Shown piece by piece: positions 22,819 through 35,279 of a DNA stretch of 64,000 bases (position 1 is the first letter of the stretch; every line of letters starts with the position of its first letter). The stretch is from Capra hircus (Eukaryota > Chordata > Mammalia > Artiodactyla > Bovidae). A program made the position numbers and the translations under genes. The stretch is taken from positions 16,138,001-16,202,000 of the forward strand of contig NC_030813.1 in NCBI RefSeq assembly GCF_001704415.2. Direction: 5' to 3'. The notes below the pieces were generated by a model. That model saw only the letters and a program-made list of their open reading frames with translations, ran no database searches and was not told where the DNA came from.

Positions 22819-23606
22819 TGTTGCCTCTAAAGAACACTAATTCTAATGCAAGGAAGACAGTGTTGTCTGTGAATCAGAGCTTATGAGGAGAGATTCCAGA
22901 AGCAGGACAATGTCTGGGTACAGAGAAACATTCTATACTTAGGAGACAGAAAAACAGAAAGCAGGCACCAACAGAGAACTTTTGGTTTGGGGGCCACTGC
23001 GAGGTGAGTCACAGAGCTCAGCAGACACCAGTGGCTTGCGGCCATCAGATGGAGGCTGCCAACTAAACTTCTCCGTGAGGTGAGGAAATACTCAATAAAG
23101 AAAATCCAAATTAATATTCAGGCTAAATAAGTGGTAAAATACACACTGGGGCAAGGGTCTTCTCATTCAACACTAAGTGGGAAAAGAAAATTTAGAAATA
23201 AAACTACTAATCTAATCTGTATCCTTTTCAAGCAGAGATTGAATTGCATTAAATTAAGATTTCACCTAATTTAAAAGGCATCAGAAGTTACTACCGGTGA
23301 ACAGTGAGGAGAAAGAAATTTAAGAAAAATATAGTTAGATTTGGGTTTCTAAAACCCTTCACTAAAATAGAAAAACTTTCCCTAGCTTTAGATAATAGGG
23401 AATGAGACTCGATAGTAACAAAGAGGACAGGAACCGATGACTTAAACTAAATTCTACATCTAGAATTTCTACACAAACTAAATTACAAGAGTTCACATTA
23501 ACAAAACTTCCAGTCAAGGAATTACTACCATAGTATTTTTATTATGTTTGAAAGTCACACAATGTTTTTGACAAGGTTTTACTTACTAAAGATTATAAAT
23601 ACTTAC

Positions 23607-23791
23607 TCTGGGCTACAGTTTAATTTTTTGAGGTCTAAATTCAAGTTGGGTACAGGGGCCCAAACAGGAGTCATGGGTAAAATATTCCTCTCCTGAGTGA
23701 GGTTGACAGGTCTCAAGCTTTCTGGCTGTGAAGAACTCTGAAGACTCAATCCTCCCAGACTGGAGGACAGCTGGTTCATACCAGGATATTG
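23607..23791 (-). CDS. SEC24B: SEC24B exon 7
   Basis: Encodes residues 192-252, QYPGMNQLSSSLGGLSLQSS to ...LKKLNCSP, then two bases of a split Asp. The acceptor is CCCTTTCAG and the donor GTAAGT (23601-23606). It contains the LRPVNLTQERNILP motif conserved between SEC24A and SEC24B and marks the transition from low-complexity N-terminus to ordered core. Confidence 0.97.
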
Positions 23792-24682
23792 CTGAAAGGG
23801 CAATTTGAAACAACACAAAGAACAATGTATCAAACACGAACATAATTTATTATACTATGTATAGGAAATTAACATACAGGAAAGCAAGAAGATAAAATTT
23901 GAATCTAGCTTTGTAACAGCAGAAAAACCTAATTGGGCAGCTCACTTTAAAGCACTCTTTAAAAAACTCAAAGCGAAAATACTGAAAAAACTTAAACCTT
24001 ATGTGAATGGTTAGACTTAACAACAAAATTTCAACAATGCTTTTCAACATCAAGAATTTGGTTTCTCTGAATATCTTTCATACTGGAAAGGCAGGATAAA
24101 TGCTTCCTTTTAAACTTTTTCAATTTTCAGAATGTGCTGCTGCCATAGGAATGATAATGATGTTCCCTGAGTTCTGCTTGCTTAGTTTTTGTTCCCTTTT
24201 ATATTTTCAGTATTATTATGAAGTCATGGCTCTTATTAACTCAAAGTGACTTGATGAATAAAAGTTACTATTCACTTTGAAGCCCACACTACCCAATCTT
24301 TTGCCAGTGACAGCCCCTTACAGCTGATTCCAGTGTCCTTTTGATATGAACCCACTGTCTCTGTTAGTTTCCTTGTTTTCTGGCATTACATTCACTCCTC
24401 CTTCAGAACTGAAATTAGCCATTTATCCAAAAAAGATTCCTGGTTCCTTTTAAACTGGGATGGTATCGAGAAACTATAATCTAGATAACATTGTTATTGT
24501 GTTGCTATTACTTCCAGACTTGTACAACAGAGATAGAAATCATAGAAGAAAAAAATAAATAATGAGTTCACACTGACACTTTCTATTCAAATTTAGGTAA
24601 TAGCATTTTAACTTTTTTGCTTTTATGCCTATATTGCTCTTCTCTTTTGCTGAAAATCTCGAATTATGGTGGTAACAGCCTT

Positions 24683-24879
24683 CTCCACATGTGCTCAGTC
24701 AAGTCCAGCTCTTTGCATCCCCATGGACTGCGCCTGCCAGGCTCCTCTGTCCTGGAATATTCCAGGCAAGAATACTGGAGTGAGCTGCCATTTCCTCCGC
24801 CACAGGAAATTCCCAACCCAGGGATCAAGCTCTGCGTCGGCAGGTGGATTCTTTATCACTGAGCCACCTGGGAAGCTCC
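24683..24879 (-). repeat. Bov-tA SINE with intact target site duplication
   Basis: The plus strand gives the complement of Bov-tA from GTGCTCAGTCAAGTCCAGCT to GAGCCACCTGGGAAGCTCC. A 12-base direct repeat GGTAACAGCCTT flanks it at 24671-24682 and 24880-24891, the expected mark of L1/RTE-type retroposition. Confidence 0.95.
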
Positions 24880-26104
24880 GGTAACAGCCTTACTTATTTG
24901 TTTCATCCTAAAATATCCTAAGATAGTTCCAAGATAACAACACTTATATTATTATAAGTGTAAGGTTATTTAAAGATTTCTTTGTAGTTCTTTTGTTCTT
25001 AGAGTATTTTCCATTCAGAACATACAAAATACTGAGTTTTAAGATTTGTTAAAACAATACTTTTTTCTATATCAGAATGTATTCAACTTGATAAACTGGT
25101 TCACTTCTTTTTGTTTGATTTTAATTTTCAAGGATTGCTTTCTTTCATTCATTTTATGTTTTTTGAGTAAAATTTACATAGTTTTAATGTCAAAACTTTA
25201 CAATAATTCAGAAATATCTTGTTTCACTCTTGATCCCTCTCCTTAAGCTAACTATTAGCTTTTGGTCTTACCTTCCATTGTCTCTGCTGCTTAATACAAT
25301 ATAAACTAATATATACACTGCTCTAAATGTGACCTTTTCACCTAAAAAAAAAATGCTAGCAATAACTTTACATCTGTATATAGAGATTCTCCACATTCTT
25401 TTGTCTAGTTATCAAACACTCCATTATGTGAACATACTGAGGAATTCCAGCTAATCAGTACAGAATGATAACGTCAGGAAAATCACTATTTTACAACCCA
25501 TATGAGAATAAATGATACAGGTAATGGTCATCTGAAATAGATGACAAACAGATAACAAGAGATGAGTGAAAGCTTAACGAGGAACTTCACAATGAAGATA
25601 AGGCTGTCACCAAATGAACCCACTATCTATCTTAGCACCACTAAGGTGAGACAATCAGGTATTATTATGTTGTACACAGAATCACAATATATATTCTGGC
25701 TTATGAAATAAATGAAGTAATATACTGAATTTAATCAAGCCATTGGGTCTAATTTCTAGTCCACAGAAAATGAAACAGAGGAACAAGTCAAATGATACCA
25801 CAAGAAGCAATCAGTCAAATTCAGAATGTGGGACAGTCTATAGATCAAAAGACTTAGTTTTTTTCAAAAGATCAAGGGCACAAAAAAATAGGGGCAGAGT
25901 TTTGTATTAGAGTTAATAAGAGAATTAAGAGACATACGCTAATACAATTAGTGAGTCTTGATTTGAACACACCAACTACAGAATAGTAGCCTGGAAACTA
26001 CCCAGGAAACTCTGAAAACTGACTGAATTTTAAACGACATTTAGAAACTATTGTTAATTTTGTGGCTGTAATAGTGGTATTACAGTTTGCAAGAAATTAT
26101 CTTT

Positions 26105-26175
26105 TTCATCTCTCTGCTTTGCCTGCCCAGGGTTAGCTTTAAGACCCTCAGCAAGAAAAGGGTGTGGAGTGTGTG

Positions 26176-26242
<67 letters not shown>

Positions 26243-26298
26243 CTTTAAGACCCTCTCTGCTTTGCCTGCCCAGGGTTAGCTTTAAGACCCTTAGCAAG

Positions 26299-26330
<32 letters not shown>

Positions 26331-26446
26331 AGCTTTAAGACCCTCAGCAAAAGGGTGTGTGTGTGTGTGTGTAGCTTTAAGACCCTCAACAAGAAAAGGG
26401 TGGGGGGGTGTGTGTGTGTGTGTGTAGCTTTAAGACCCTCAGCAAG

Positions 26447-26492
<46 letters not shown>

Positions 26493-26645
26493 CTTTAAGA
26501 CTCTCAGCAAGAAAAGGGTGTGTGTGTGTGTGTAGCTTTAAGACCCTCAGCAAGAAAAGGGTGTGTGTGTGTGTGTGTGTATAGCTTTAAGACCCTCAAC
26601 AAGAAAAGGGTGCGTGTGTGTGTGCGTGTGCATGCATGTGCTAAG
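26105..26645 (+). repeat. Compound (TG)n array with reiterated spacer
   Basis: About nine copies of AGCTTTAAGACCCTCAGCAA followed by GAAAAGGG, each trailed by a TG run of differing length (a few to about 25 units). The segment CTCTGCTTTGCCTGCCCAGG precedes two of the copies (near 26112 and 26253). ORFs here are Val-Cys translations of TG repeats, not genes. Confidence 0.95.
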
Positions 26646-26825
26646 CAAAAGGGAAAAAAACCCTGCATAATAAAAGGAATTCTCTGAGTTTTCAGAAGAG
26701 ATGTAAAGGAGGGGAGAAAAATGATTATATGAATTAGTAACAGTGTTTAACAGAAAACCCCAAACAGACCCAAGTTTAGGATAAGAATTTAGAATTTAAA
26801 TTTAAGAATTTAGGATATAAAATAA

Positions 26826-26934
26826 GGGTTCAGTTCAGTTCAGTTCAGTCGCTCAGTCGTGTTCAACTCTTTGCGACCCCATGAATTGCAGCACGCCAGG
26901 CCTCCCTGTCCATCACCAACTCTCGGCGTTCAAA
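26826..26934 (-). repeat. Bov-tA/BovB-tail fragment
   Basis: The plus strand reads GTTCAGTTCAGTTCAGTTCA then GTCGCTCAGTCGTGTTCAAC, TTGCGACCCCATGAATTGCA and CCATCACCAACTC, the complement of the tail shared by BovB and its SINEs. Confidence 0.88.
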
Positions 26935-27519
26935 TAAGGGTAGAATATTTAATCAATAAGAAAGAGCAGATTATTTAATATCAGTGCAATTAGAACTATT
27001 TTGGAGAGGGAATGAGATTTATATTTATATACCAAAATAAAACCTTAAAAGGTGCAAAAGGAAAGTCACCAAAGAACTAAAAAAAAAATAGAGGGAATTT
27101 TTCCTATCTTAAGGTTGAAAGACTTTTAAAGGATACAAAGGTAAAAACAAAAGAAATTATAATATGACTATATAAACAGTTCTCTAAAGTATTAAAAAAA
27201 AGCATTAAAATTAAAAACAAATGTCATGCTGGGGGGGAACAAACTATAATATAAATTAGACCAAAAAAGGTTAATGTACTTATTACAGACAGCTTTTACA
27301 AGCCAGAAGGACCTGAACAGAATAATGGTGAAAGAATAATGAACAAGGATTTCAGTAAAGAAACACAACTAAATAATTATGAAAACAGTAAAACATTTTT
27401 GCTTATAAAAAAATAATTCTTGGCATACTGAAAAGTGGGCAGTCATAGACACTTTTGCTAGGAATATAAATTGGTACATTATTTCCTCATATCTGAGCAC
27501 CGAAAACCACTGTCTGCTA

Positions 27520-28430
27520 GACATCTCCACTTGGATGTCTACTAGGCATTTTAAATTAATCTGGAAAACTTGATTCCCATCTCCAGAACTATTCTTCTGT
27601 CTTCCATCTAAATAAATACACTACCCTCTATCCAGCTGTCCTGCCAAAAACCTAAGTTATCCTTAATGCTTCCTTTCTCTCACCCACATCAGTCAAAAGA
27701 TATCCTTTATCCTTCCACTTTTTACTACCTCTGCCAATACCACCTTAGAACAAAGCATAATCATCTATTTCTGGGATGATGCAAAGCTTCCATCTGTCTC
27801 CCTGTTTCCATTTTTATCTTTTCAAATACTCCCATCCCTAATCCGTTCTTCACTTAGTAGCCAAATGATTCTCTAAATACCTAAACCAGATTTCATTCCA
27901 TTCCATAAAATCTCCTATGTCTTTCCTCTGCACTGGTATAAAACTTAAGTTTCTGACTATGGTCTTTCCCAAACTCTCTGATTTCATTACTATTCTTCTT
28001 CCCTTTGCCAGCTGAGCTAGAGCCACACTGGGACTTCAGTTCTGAAACACGTCAAAGTTGCCTCTGCCTTACGTTTCTGTATATGTTTCCTCAGCCTGAA
28101 ATTCTCTACCCTCATATTTATCTTTGTCTGGCTTTTCCTGTCATTCAAATATTGACTAAACATAACTTCTACAGTGAGGGCTTTCCTGTTACTCTATATA
28201 CCCAAGCCCTGCAATTTCAACTCATCTTGTTTCACAGCATTTGTAATTGTTTGAAATCAGCTTGATAATTTATGGATTTACTTATTGTCCTATTGGTCCG
28301 GCCTTCCCACCAAGTTTCTTGAGAGAGGGAACTCTGTTGTGTTCACTTGGGTTCCTCTTATAGCCTCGGTGCCTAGAGGAGGGCTGTCACATAGTAGAAA
28401 CTCAGTCTTCACTGAATGAATGAGCAGGGA
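27520..28430 (+). repeat. L2 LINE 3' region (old)
   Basis: A long pyrimidine-rich stretch with L2 landmarks in order: AAATTAATCTGGAAAAC, TTCCTCAGCCTGAAATTCTC, a CCAAGTTTCTTGAGAGAGGG segment and the AGTAGAAACTCAGTCTTCAC-TGAATGAATGAGC ending. It is diverged and its boundaries are approximate. Confidence 0.6.
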
Positions 28431-28974
28431 GAAACTCTAAAGTCTGGTATTAGCGGCTGTGATTGACTACTTTTACCTGAAGAAATTTCATCTGAGGAAA
28501 TAACAAGACAAACGCACAAAGGTCTGTGCACACTTGTACATGCTGATTTTGATGCTCAGTTATGACCAATGGCAGTAGGCTGGGCGATTATAAAACATCA
28601 CACAGCTATTAGATGAAAGGTATGAAATAATATGGAAAGGTTCCCTCTCATGTTGTTCAAGGATTTTAAAATAAATGTAAAACGATGCTCATATTTATCA
28701 ACTTGTTTGTATAAATAAGTCATTTAGATGCCCAGCTCCTTTACCGGCTTTCTCCCGTAGATGCATATAGCAAGAAACCTAGAAGGACAAACTGCAACTG
28801 TTACTTTTTATATCTTGATGGTGGGAATACTGACTGATATTTATTTTCTTTTCTGCTTATCTGCATTTTCCTACAACTGCTCATGCACCGCTTTTTAATT
28901 AAAAAAAAAAAAAAAAAGCCATACAGTATCTGTATCTGGTTTTCTTTTTTCACATATTCACTAAAATATTTTTT

Positions 28975-29259
28975 TTAAAGATGTAAAACTCTTTTGGCTG
29001 TGGTGGGTCTTTGCTGTTGCACATGGGCTTTCTCTAGCTGTGGGGAGCAGGGGCCACTCTCCGGTTGTGGTACAAGGGCTTCCCACTGTGGGGGCTTCTC
29101 CTTTTTTGGAGCACAGGCTCTCAGCACCCAGGATCCGCAGTTGTAGTGTTCAGCCTTAGTTGCTCCTTGGCATATGGGATATTTCTGGAAAGGGACTGAA
29201 CTGGTGTCCCTTGCATTGCAAGGCAGATTCTTAAACACTGAACCACCAGGGAAGCCCTA
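28975..29259 (-). repeat. CHR-type tRNA SINE
   Basis: The plus strand runs from TTTGGCTGTGGTGGGTCTTT through GTGGGGAGCAGGGGCCACTC to TTAAACACTGAACCACCAGG-GAAGCCC, the complement of a CHR SINE with its internal short repeats. The minus-strand ORF here is SINE-derived. Confidence 0.87.
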
Positions 29260-29309
29260 AAATATTTTTCTAACTTTTCTTTTAAAATTAATATATTTTT
29301 TAATTTTTA

Positions 29310-29432
29310 GGGGGTTCTTTTTGGCCATACTACATGGCTTGTGGGATCTTACTTTCCCAACCAGTGACTGAACCTGAGCCCAAGGCAGTGAAGGCACCAT
29401 GTCTTAAACACTGGACTGAGGGAATTCCCTTC
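29310..29432 (-). repeat. CHR-type tRNA SINE, short form
   Basis: The plus strand reads GGGGGTTCTTTTTGGCCATA, GGCTTGTGGGATCTTACTTT, then CACTGGACTGAGGGAATTCC, the complement of a CHR-2-like SINE lacking the central repeats. Confidence 0.8.
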
Positions 29433-29610
29433 TTTTTAAAACATCAACTTTTTCTGTTTTTCAACTCTGAAAAACTAATTTTAAGTTTGGGTTTCTCCCT
29501 TCTTAGTATAGGTCATCTCAAATAAATGAATACCAAGAAAGCCCTTAAGATTCAGGGCCCTCCCACTGGGTTATATTAAATGCAATATTTAGAGTCATTT
29601 CAATTTTACT

Positions 29611-29800
29611 CCTTGTGGCTCAGCTGGTGAAGAATCTGCCTGTAATGTGGGAGACCTGGGTTCAATCCCTGGGTTTGGAAGATCCCCTGGAGAAGGGAAA
29701 GGCTACCCACTCCAGTATTCTGGCCTGGAGGATTCCACGGACTGTATAGACCATGGGGTTGCAAACAGTCGGACATGACTGAGCGACTTTCACTTTCACT
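29611..29800 (+). repeat. Bov-tA SINE with target site duplication
   Basis: Runs from CCTTGTGGCTCAGCTGGTGA to GAGCGACTTTCACTTTCACT. The 13-base direct repeat TTTCAATTTTACT flanks it at 29598-29610 and 29801-29813. The first bases of the tRNA head are missing. Confidence 0.95.
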
Positions 29801-30816
29801 TTTCAATTTTACTACAGAAAGCTATTTAAAGTAAAATATTCCTATTCTAAATAGGACTTGAAAAATAAATGGCTTCTTTTAAAATTGACTTGTTAACGGT
29901 AATATTAGATTAAAATCTATAATCTTTTTTTAAGTAGCCAGATAAGAATTTAAATGCATATCCTTGCTATGTGCTTAAATCATTATTGTTCACTTATCAT
30001 GAAATAGTGGAATTTCATTTGGACCAATACAGCCCTAAAGAAAATCTAACAAAACGGAAGGCAGGGAAATCTGAACTAACTAACCATATTTCTCCAGTGC
30101 CTTTCTCAGTTTCCTTTTTCCTTCAGTGCTTTAATTCTAAAATTAAATTCCAGGAAGAAATTTTTTTTTTTTCTTCTCTAATTTCATCAGTTCACCATAA
30201 GATGAAATCTCTGTAGTTAGTCTACTGAGAGCAGTTTTTTTTATTATAAGTAGAATGCTTTTGTCATTTAAACTGTTTCTTTATATTTTACTTTTTCTCA
30301 GCAAGTATAAATGCAAAATACGTATTGTTCTTTTAATAAACTGCTATGGTATTTAAGAAGTAACTCCATGAAAGGTCAAGTAAAAAATTATGAACAAATG
30401 TATTAATGAGCATTTGTTGAAGCTTTTACCAATTTTAGTTACATGTCACAGACACTTCTTCAAGTTAACCGCTGAAACCAAAATCCCAAACTACATTTAT
30501 ACCCTGTCAGTTTTTGAGAAAGCCAGCTTAGTAACACAAAATTTAAAATAACATTTCCTGATCACAGAATGAGTATCTACACATTACAGAGGCTCTGAAA
30601 AATAAAAGTACAAGGCAGAAAAGAAAAATCAGTTTTACCTTCTTCTCTGTATACATACACACATAAACACACACATACAAACTGGAACCAAAGTCTGCAC
30701 ATGTTTAATCTAGGCTTGTCTACATTAGCACCTATGATCCATTTGACCCACCAGGGACTTGTCAGAACTGCTAAGTTTCACAACTGTTATATAACTTCAT
30801 ATGACTAAATACATAC

Positions 30817-31034
30817 TTGAGCATACTGCTGGAATCCAGAATACACTGGGCTACTGGATGGTCCTCCAGAATTAAGTGGTGCTGTGGCATTCTGATACCC
30901 AGGCTGAAGAGTCGGGTAACCATACCCAAATGGCTTAGGCATTTTTGAAGGCTGAGGAGCAGCTGGAGCTGGCGCTGGAACAGGGTCAGGAGCAGGGTCC
31001 GGAGCAGGACTACTTGCTGATGAGGAAAGCACAT
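30817..31034 (-). CDS. SEC24B: SEC24B exon 6 (Pro/Ala-rich segment)
   Basis: Encodes a split Asp and residues 120-191. It opens VLSSSASSPAPDPAPDPVPA, continues through an Ala/Pro run, then KPFGYGYPTLQPGYQNATAP and ends GFQQYAQ. The acceptor is CTTTGTTAG and the donor GTATGT (30811-30816). GYGYPTLQPGYQN is conserved in SEC24A and SEC24B. The Pro-Ala-Asp run is low complexity and varies between species. Joins exon 7 as QQYAQ-QYPG. Confidence 0.96.
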
Positions 31035-33855
31035 CTAACAAAGGAAAAAGGATGGTGTTCACTGAAAAGCAGCCCTCCACAAAGATGCCTGGGTGAGCCA
31101 CTACTTCTGGCACTTTCCTTCCTTTCATTAAAACTTTTATTATGAGAAATTGTGAATGTATACAAAAATGGAACAAAATAATAAACCCATATATCCAGTA
31201 CTTAGCTTTAAATATTTTGCTAATCTTGTTTCACATGTTCCTACTCCATCTTTTTTTTTTTTAACAAATAATATTACAGGAAAACTCCACCTTGCATCAT
31301 TTCACTAACACATGCTGCAGTTGATATTCCTAACAGATAACATATTAAATGTATATAATAAATACAATATAGCATATGTTATAATGTCAATATATATTTA
31401 TATATATGAACATAGTTATTTTTTCCCTTTGTTCTCTCAGCAGAAATGGGGCTAAGAAGCAGAAGACAAAGCAAAGCAATAAAAAGTGTCAATTACTCTC
31501 TTCTCCAACTTGCCTTTTTATCTGACCTTGATATTTATTTAAAAAAAAAAAAAAAAAAAGACCCATGGAAGAAGTGGCCTATCTCCACAGTCCCCCAGAA
31601 GTCTGCTTTATTTTCAGAGGCAAAACTGTAAAACTATGAAAGACAGTGTCTAGAACAGTGTCCAGCTCCTAAAACAATGTCTGGTATATAGTAGAGGCCA
31701 AATAAAATTTAGTGAATGAATGCTTTTCCTTCATTTAAATTTAAAACAGAAACTAAAACTTGATGAAAACTATAGGGGGAAAATAACTGTAGAGAATTTA
31801 ATTATCATATAAAGAATAACATCAACGAAAGAAAGCCTATTACTCTACTACACAAAACCATTATTAACCCTTCGTTATACTGTTAGTCTTATTTTTAAAG
31901 TCAAATCTAAAATATATGTGTACTTTACACTGCTGTATTTAAAAGGACCTGCTGAACAGCACATGGAACTCTGTTTAATGTTTATGTGACAGCCTGGACA
32001 AGAGAGAAGTTAGGGGGAGAATGGGCACATGGATATATATGGCTGAGTCCCTTCCCTGTTCGCCTGTAACTGTCACAACATTGTTAATCAGCTATACTCC
32101 AAAACTAAGTAAAAAGTTCTTTTAAAAATAAAATATATGTATTTTAATCTATTTTTCATATAAAAATTATATTCTTCACTAGCAATCAGATTCTGCAAAA
32201 AAATTCTTAAAAGCATCTGACTTTAACAGATTTATTTTTTCAAAGTTTACTGAGGAATCCCATCCTTCCACTGACTCTATTGGCTCTCATTTTTGAAGAG
32301 ACCTTCCTGGATATTCTTAAAAGGACAAAAGCATCAGCGTCATGTCATTTCCTCAGATTTCCTGCATGTCTCTCCTGACGGTGATAGGAATAGAAGTATT
32401 AATAGAAAGGTCTCTTTAACACAGCAAGAGTCATCAGCTTAAGAAGTGAAGAACTGGAGTCCTTAATATGAGGGTCCAACACTTTTCACCTTATTTAGGA
32501 AAGGGACAATATTTCATACATCTCTACAGTCCCTAAGACCTATCTAGTATCTGACATACAGACTTATTTCACTTAATCTTACTTTGACAGATTCTCATCT
32601 TTCCTTAATTCTGGTGTAGTACAAATAGCTAGAAAACTTGCCCAGGGTCATTTACTTACTGTCCAGGCACAGTCCATAACAAGATTAAGATCTGCTGATT
32701 AAATGAATACAGACAAACACAGCAAGGTCTAACTCCAAGGCCACCATCTTTTAACTCCACTACATTGGATGTTTTACTTTGGGTTAACCTGATGCTCATG
32801 AAATACTATAGTTATAGTTTTCATCTTTTAGTGAATGAAGTGACTCTTCTAGAATATTCTGATAATGGGGATTGCTTTTGGAATGGTCCACAACTTCTCA
32901 CCCATACATGTACACACTGATCCACAGATTCCTAGGAGAAAAAACCCTTAACCACAAAAGACTGAGTAGCTCATTTAGGTATTCTTGAAATATTAAAAGG
33001 GAGCGCTATATTAAGCTAAGAAGATTGAAGTTTTCTACTGATTCATAACGATAGTGACAGCAAGACAGTGTGTGAAGCCCAGCACATTCCAACTTCAATT
33101 AAGCTTCATCCTGGATAACTATCAATGCGATAAGAAAGAGAAGAGCACAGAGAGTTGTTTTGTTAGTCCTAAAGTTTGGAATCATTAAAAAGAAAAGGCA
33201 GAAGGTCAGGTGTGGTTGTCAGGCTGTTGGTGTTAGGAAACAGGCAAATAAGGAAAATAACTGTACAAGATGCTAGAATGAAACACCTATCTATTATAGA
33301 AGTCAAATTTGTAGATTTTTTTAACACTATCCACCACTCCTGCTCCTACATGATGACCAAAGTTATTTCCAGATATGGTTAAAAGTAATGCCTCCAAAAC
33401 CTACCCCCAAATTGGTTAATCTATTTACTGGTGGAGGCAGGCAGGAGCCATAGGGGGAGGAAAGAGTCAAAGTCTTTATACTCAGAGGCTAGTTGGAAGA
33501 AATTCAAGGACCTAAGCATGAGAACAGAAACAAATTTAAGGAGTTATTAGCATAAAAGAGAAGGGAAAGAAGAGGAAACTTATTCAGTATTAAGTCTTCT
33601 AGAAAGAGGAAAAGGATAAAGAGCATGGTAACAAAAATCAAATACTAAATTTCCTTAGGCCTCCCAGAGACAGCATCCAAAGTTGTTACATGACAATTAC
33701 ACCATGAAATTAAGGCTGAACAGAACAAGAAAATGTTTCCTTTCTCTGTTAAAAATATAGCCTGCTAATTATGTACAGTTAAGTGTTCATGTTTGAAAGT
33801 AATTGATAGTCAGTAACTTTTCAAACAACCTTCAACTATGCACAAAACAAATTAC
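31035..33855 (-). other. SEC24B intron 5
   Basis: A 2.8-kb intron with an L1 3' end, L2-like endings near 31640-31725 and 32480-32580, and an 18-base poly-A near 31540. No gene-like ORF. Confidence 0.65.
31960..32140 (+). repeat. L1 LINE 3' end fragment
   Basis: CACATGGAACTCTGTTTAAT, GACAGCCTGGACAAGAG, GGATATATATGGCTGAGTCC and AACATTGTTAATCAGCTATA-CTCCAAAACTAAG form the typical 3' end of artiodactyl L1. Confidence 0.85.
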
Positions 33856-33936
33856 CTGGATAGCTGCCTCCTTCTAGAGCATCATAACTGTTGGGCATTG
33901 GAGAAGCACTGCTTGTCGTAGAAGAGCTGTCAACAC
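33856..33936 (-). CDS. SEC24B: SEC24B exon 5
   Basis: An 81-base exon encoding residues 93-118, VDSSSTTSSASPMPNSYDAL then EGGSYP, between split Gly and Asp codons. The acceptor is CTTTTAG and the donor GTAATT. Its 5' phase accepts either exon 4 or exon 3, so the protein can read ...EEAGVDSSS or ...QQKGVDSSS. Confidence 0.96.
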
Positions 33937-35015
33937 CTAAAAGGAGAATCAAAATATCTGCTAAGTTTAAGATGACCATGTATCTTAAAGCACCCTTTGG
34001 CAATTTTGAAAAAAGATGTTTTGCTGATCTAGGAAAATTCCTGATCCTAAAAACATGAGATGGCTGATGTTTAATGACATTTAAAAAACCATATATAAAT
34101 CTCTGATAAGAACAGGGGATGAAAGTGGGAAGAATACAGAGCTGATGAGTAGAATAAAATTTAATCAGACACACATGAAGGCATCTTAACGATATATAAC
34201 TTTAGAAGTAGTAAAACACAATCATCAATTTAGAATGATAGAAATGTTAATATAATCACACCTCAAACATAGGCTCTACCAAATCACAAGCTATTAAATA
34301 CATCTTATCAATATCAGGCTATCTTAAGATAATTAAATTTTAATGACTTTTATAACTCAGTACAGCTGTATGAAACTCACATAAGAGGAATCTCTGGCTT
34401 GGGTTGCCACCTAGCACGTTACTAAGCTTTTCTATGTCTTGGCTTATTCATCTGCTCAATAAAGATTAAATAATATCTGTGATTTTAATAAGATAACAAA
34501 AATAAGTGGTACTCTATTAAATATGTGTTAGACTATAAAAACTTCTATTACAGTGTTCATTCAAAACTTGTAAGATTAATTGGAATGTTCAGTGGCAATT
34601 TATGATAATATTTAGTAATGTCACACAGATAGTAGAATACAATATAAATTCTCTCATTCACTCGACAAACACTTTATTGAAAGCCTATAGTTAACATAGG
34701 TAGATACTACTGAATAAAACTGAAAATGCATATGGCCCCTCTTGTGTTGGCTTTTTTTCACCAGAAGACAAAATCCTGAGTTACAGAGATGATCCCTAGC
34801 TCTTAATACCAATATTATAACTGGGGTTAAAACTATATTTTAGGTTAATTTTCAATTGTGATATAAAAAGAATAAGTATGCACAATATCTTTCATTGAAT
34901 GGTTTAGGTTAATGGCAAGAATTCAGTGTACTGACTCAGAGCATAATAGCTAAAATTCTTTGTGTAGGAACATTTTGTTATTAGTAAATAACATGATTTA
35001 GCAGCAAAAGATTTA

Positions 35016-35279
35016 GGAGAAGGCAATGGCACCCCACTCCAGTACTCTTGCCTGGAAAATCCCATGGATGGAGGAGCCTGGTAGGCTGCAGTCCATGGGG
35101 TCGCAAAGAGTCGGACACGACTAAGCGACTTCACTTTCACTTTCATGCATTGGAGAAGGAAACGGCAACCCACTCCAGTGTTCTTGACTGGAGAATCCCA
35201 GGGACGGGGGAGCCTGGTGGGCTGCCGTCTATGGCGTCGCACGGAGTCGGACACGACTGAAGCGACTTAGCAGCAGCAG
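35016..35279 (+). repeat. Bov-A2-type dimeric SINE
   Basis: Two tandem units, 35016 to about 35146 and about 35147 to 35279, each with GGAGAAGG-AATGGCAACCC-like heads and GTCGGACACGACTAAGCGAC or ACTGAAGCGACTTAGCAGCA ends. The (CAG)n tail is typical of the Bov-A2 group. Confidence 0.93.

Larger units (their letters stand above)
20365..23606 (-). other. SEC24B intron 7
   Basis: A 3.2-kb intron holding an L2 segment, a BovB 3' end and a Bov-A2 dimer (listed separately). The remaining sequence shows nothing recognisable. Confidence 0.7.
23792..30816 (-). other. SEC24B intron 6
   Basis: A 7-kb intron holding Bov-tA copies, a compound TG minisatellite, an L2 segment and two CHR-type SINEs (listed separately). 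Between them the DNA is A/T-rich without features I can name. 28490-28900 may be an old L1 or L2 piece. Confidence 0.7.

Noticed and set aside
26164..26492. Val/Cys-rich ORFs
   Set aside because: They are translations of GT dinucleotide runs and the associated spacer.
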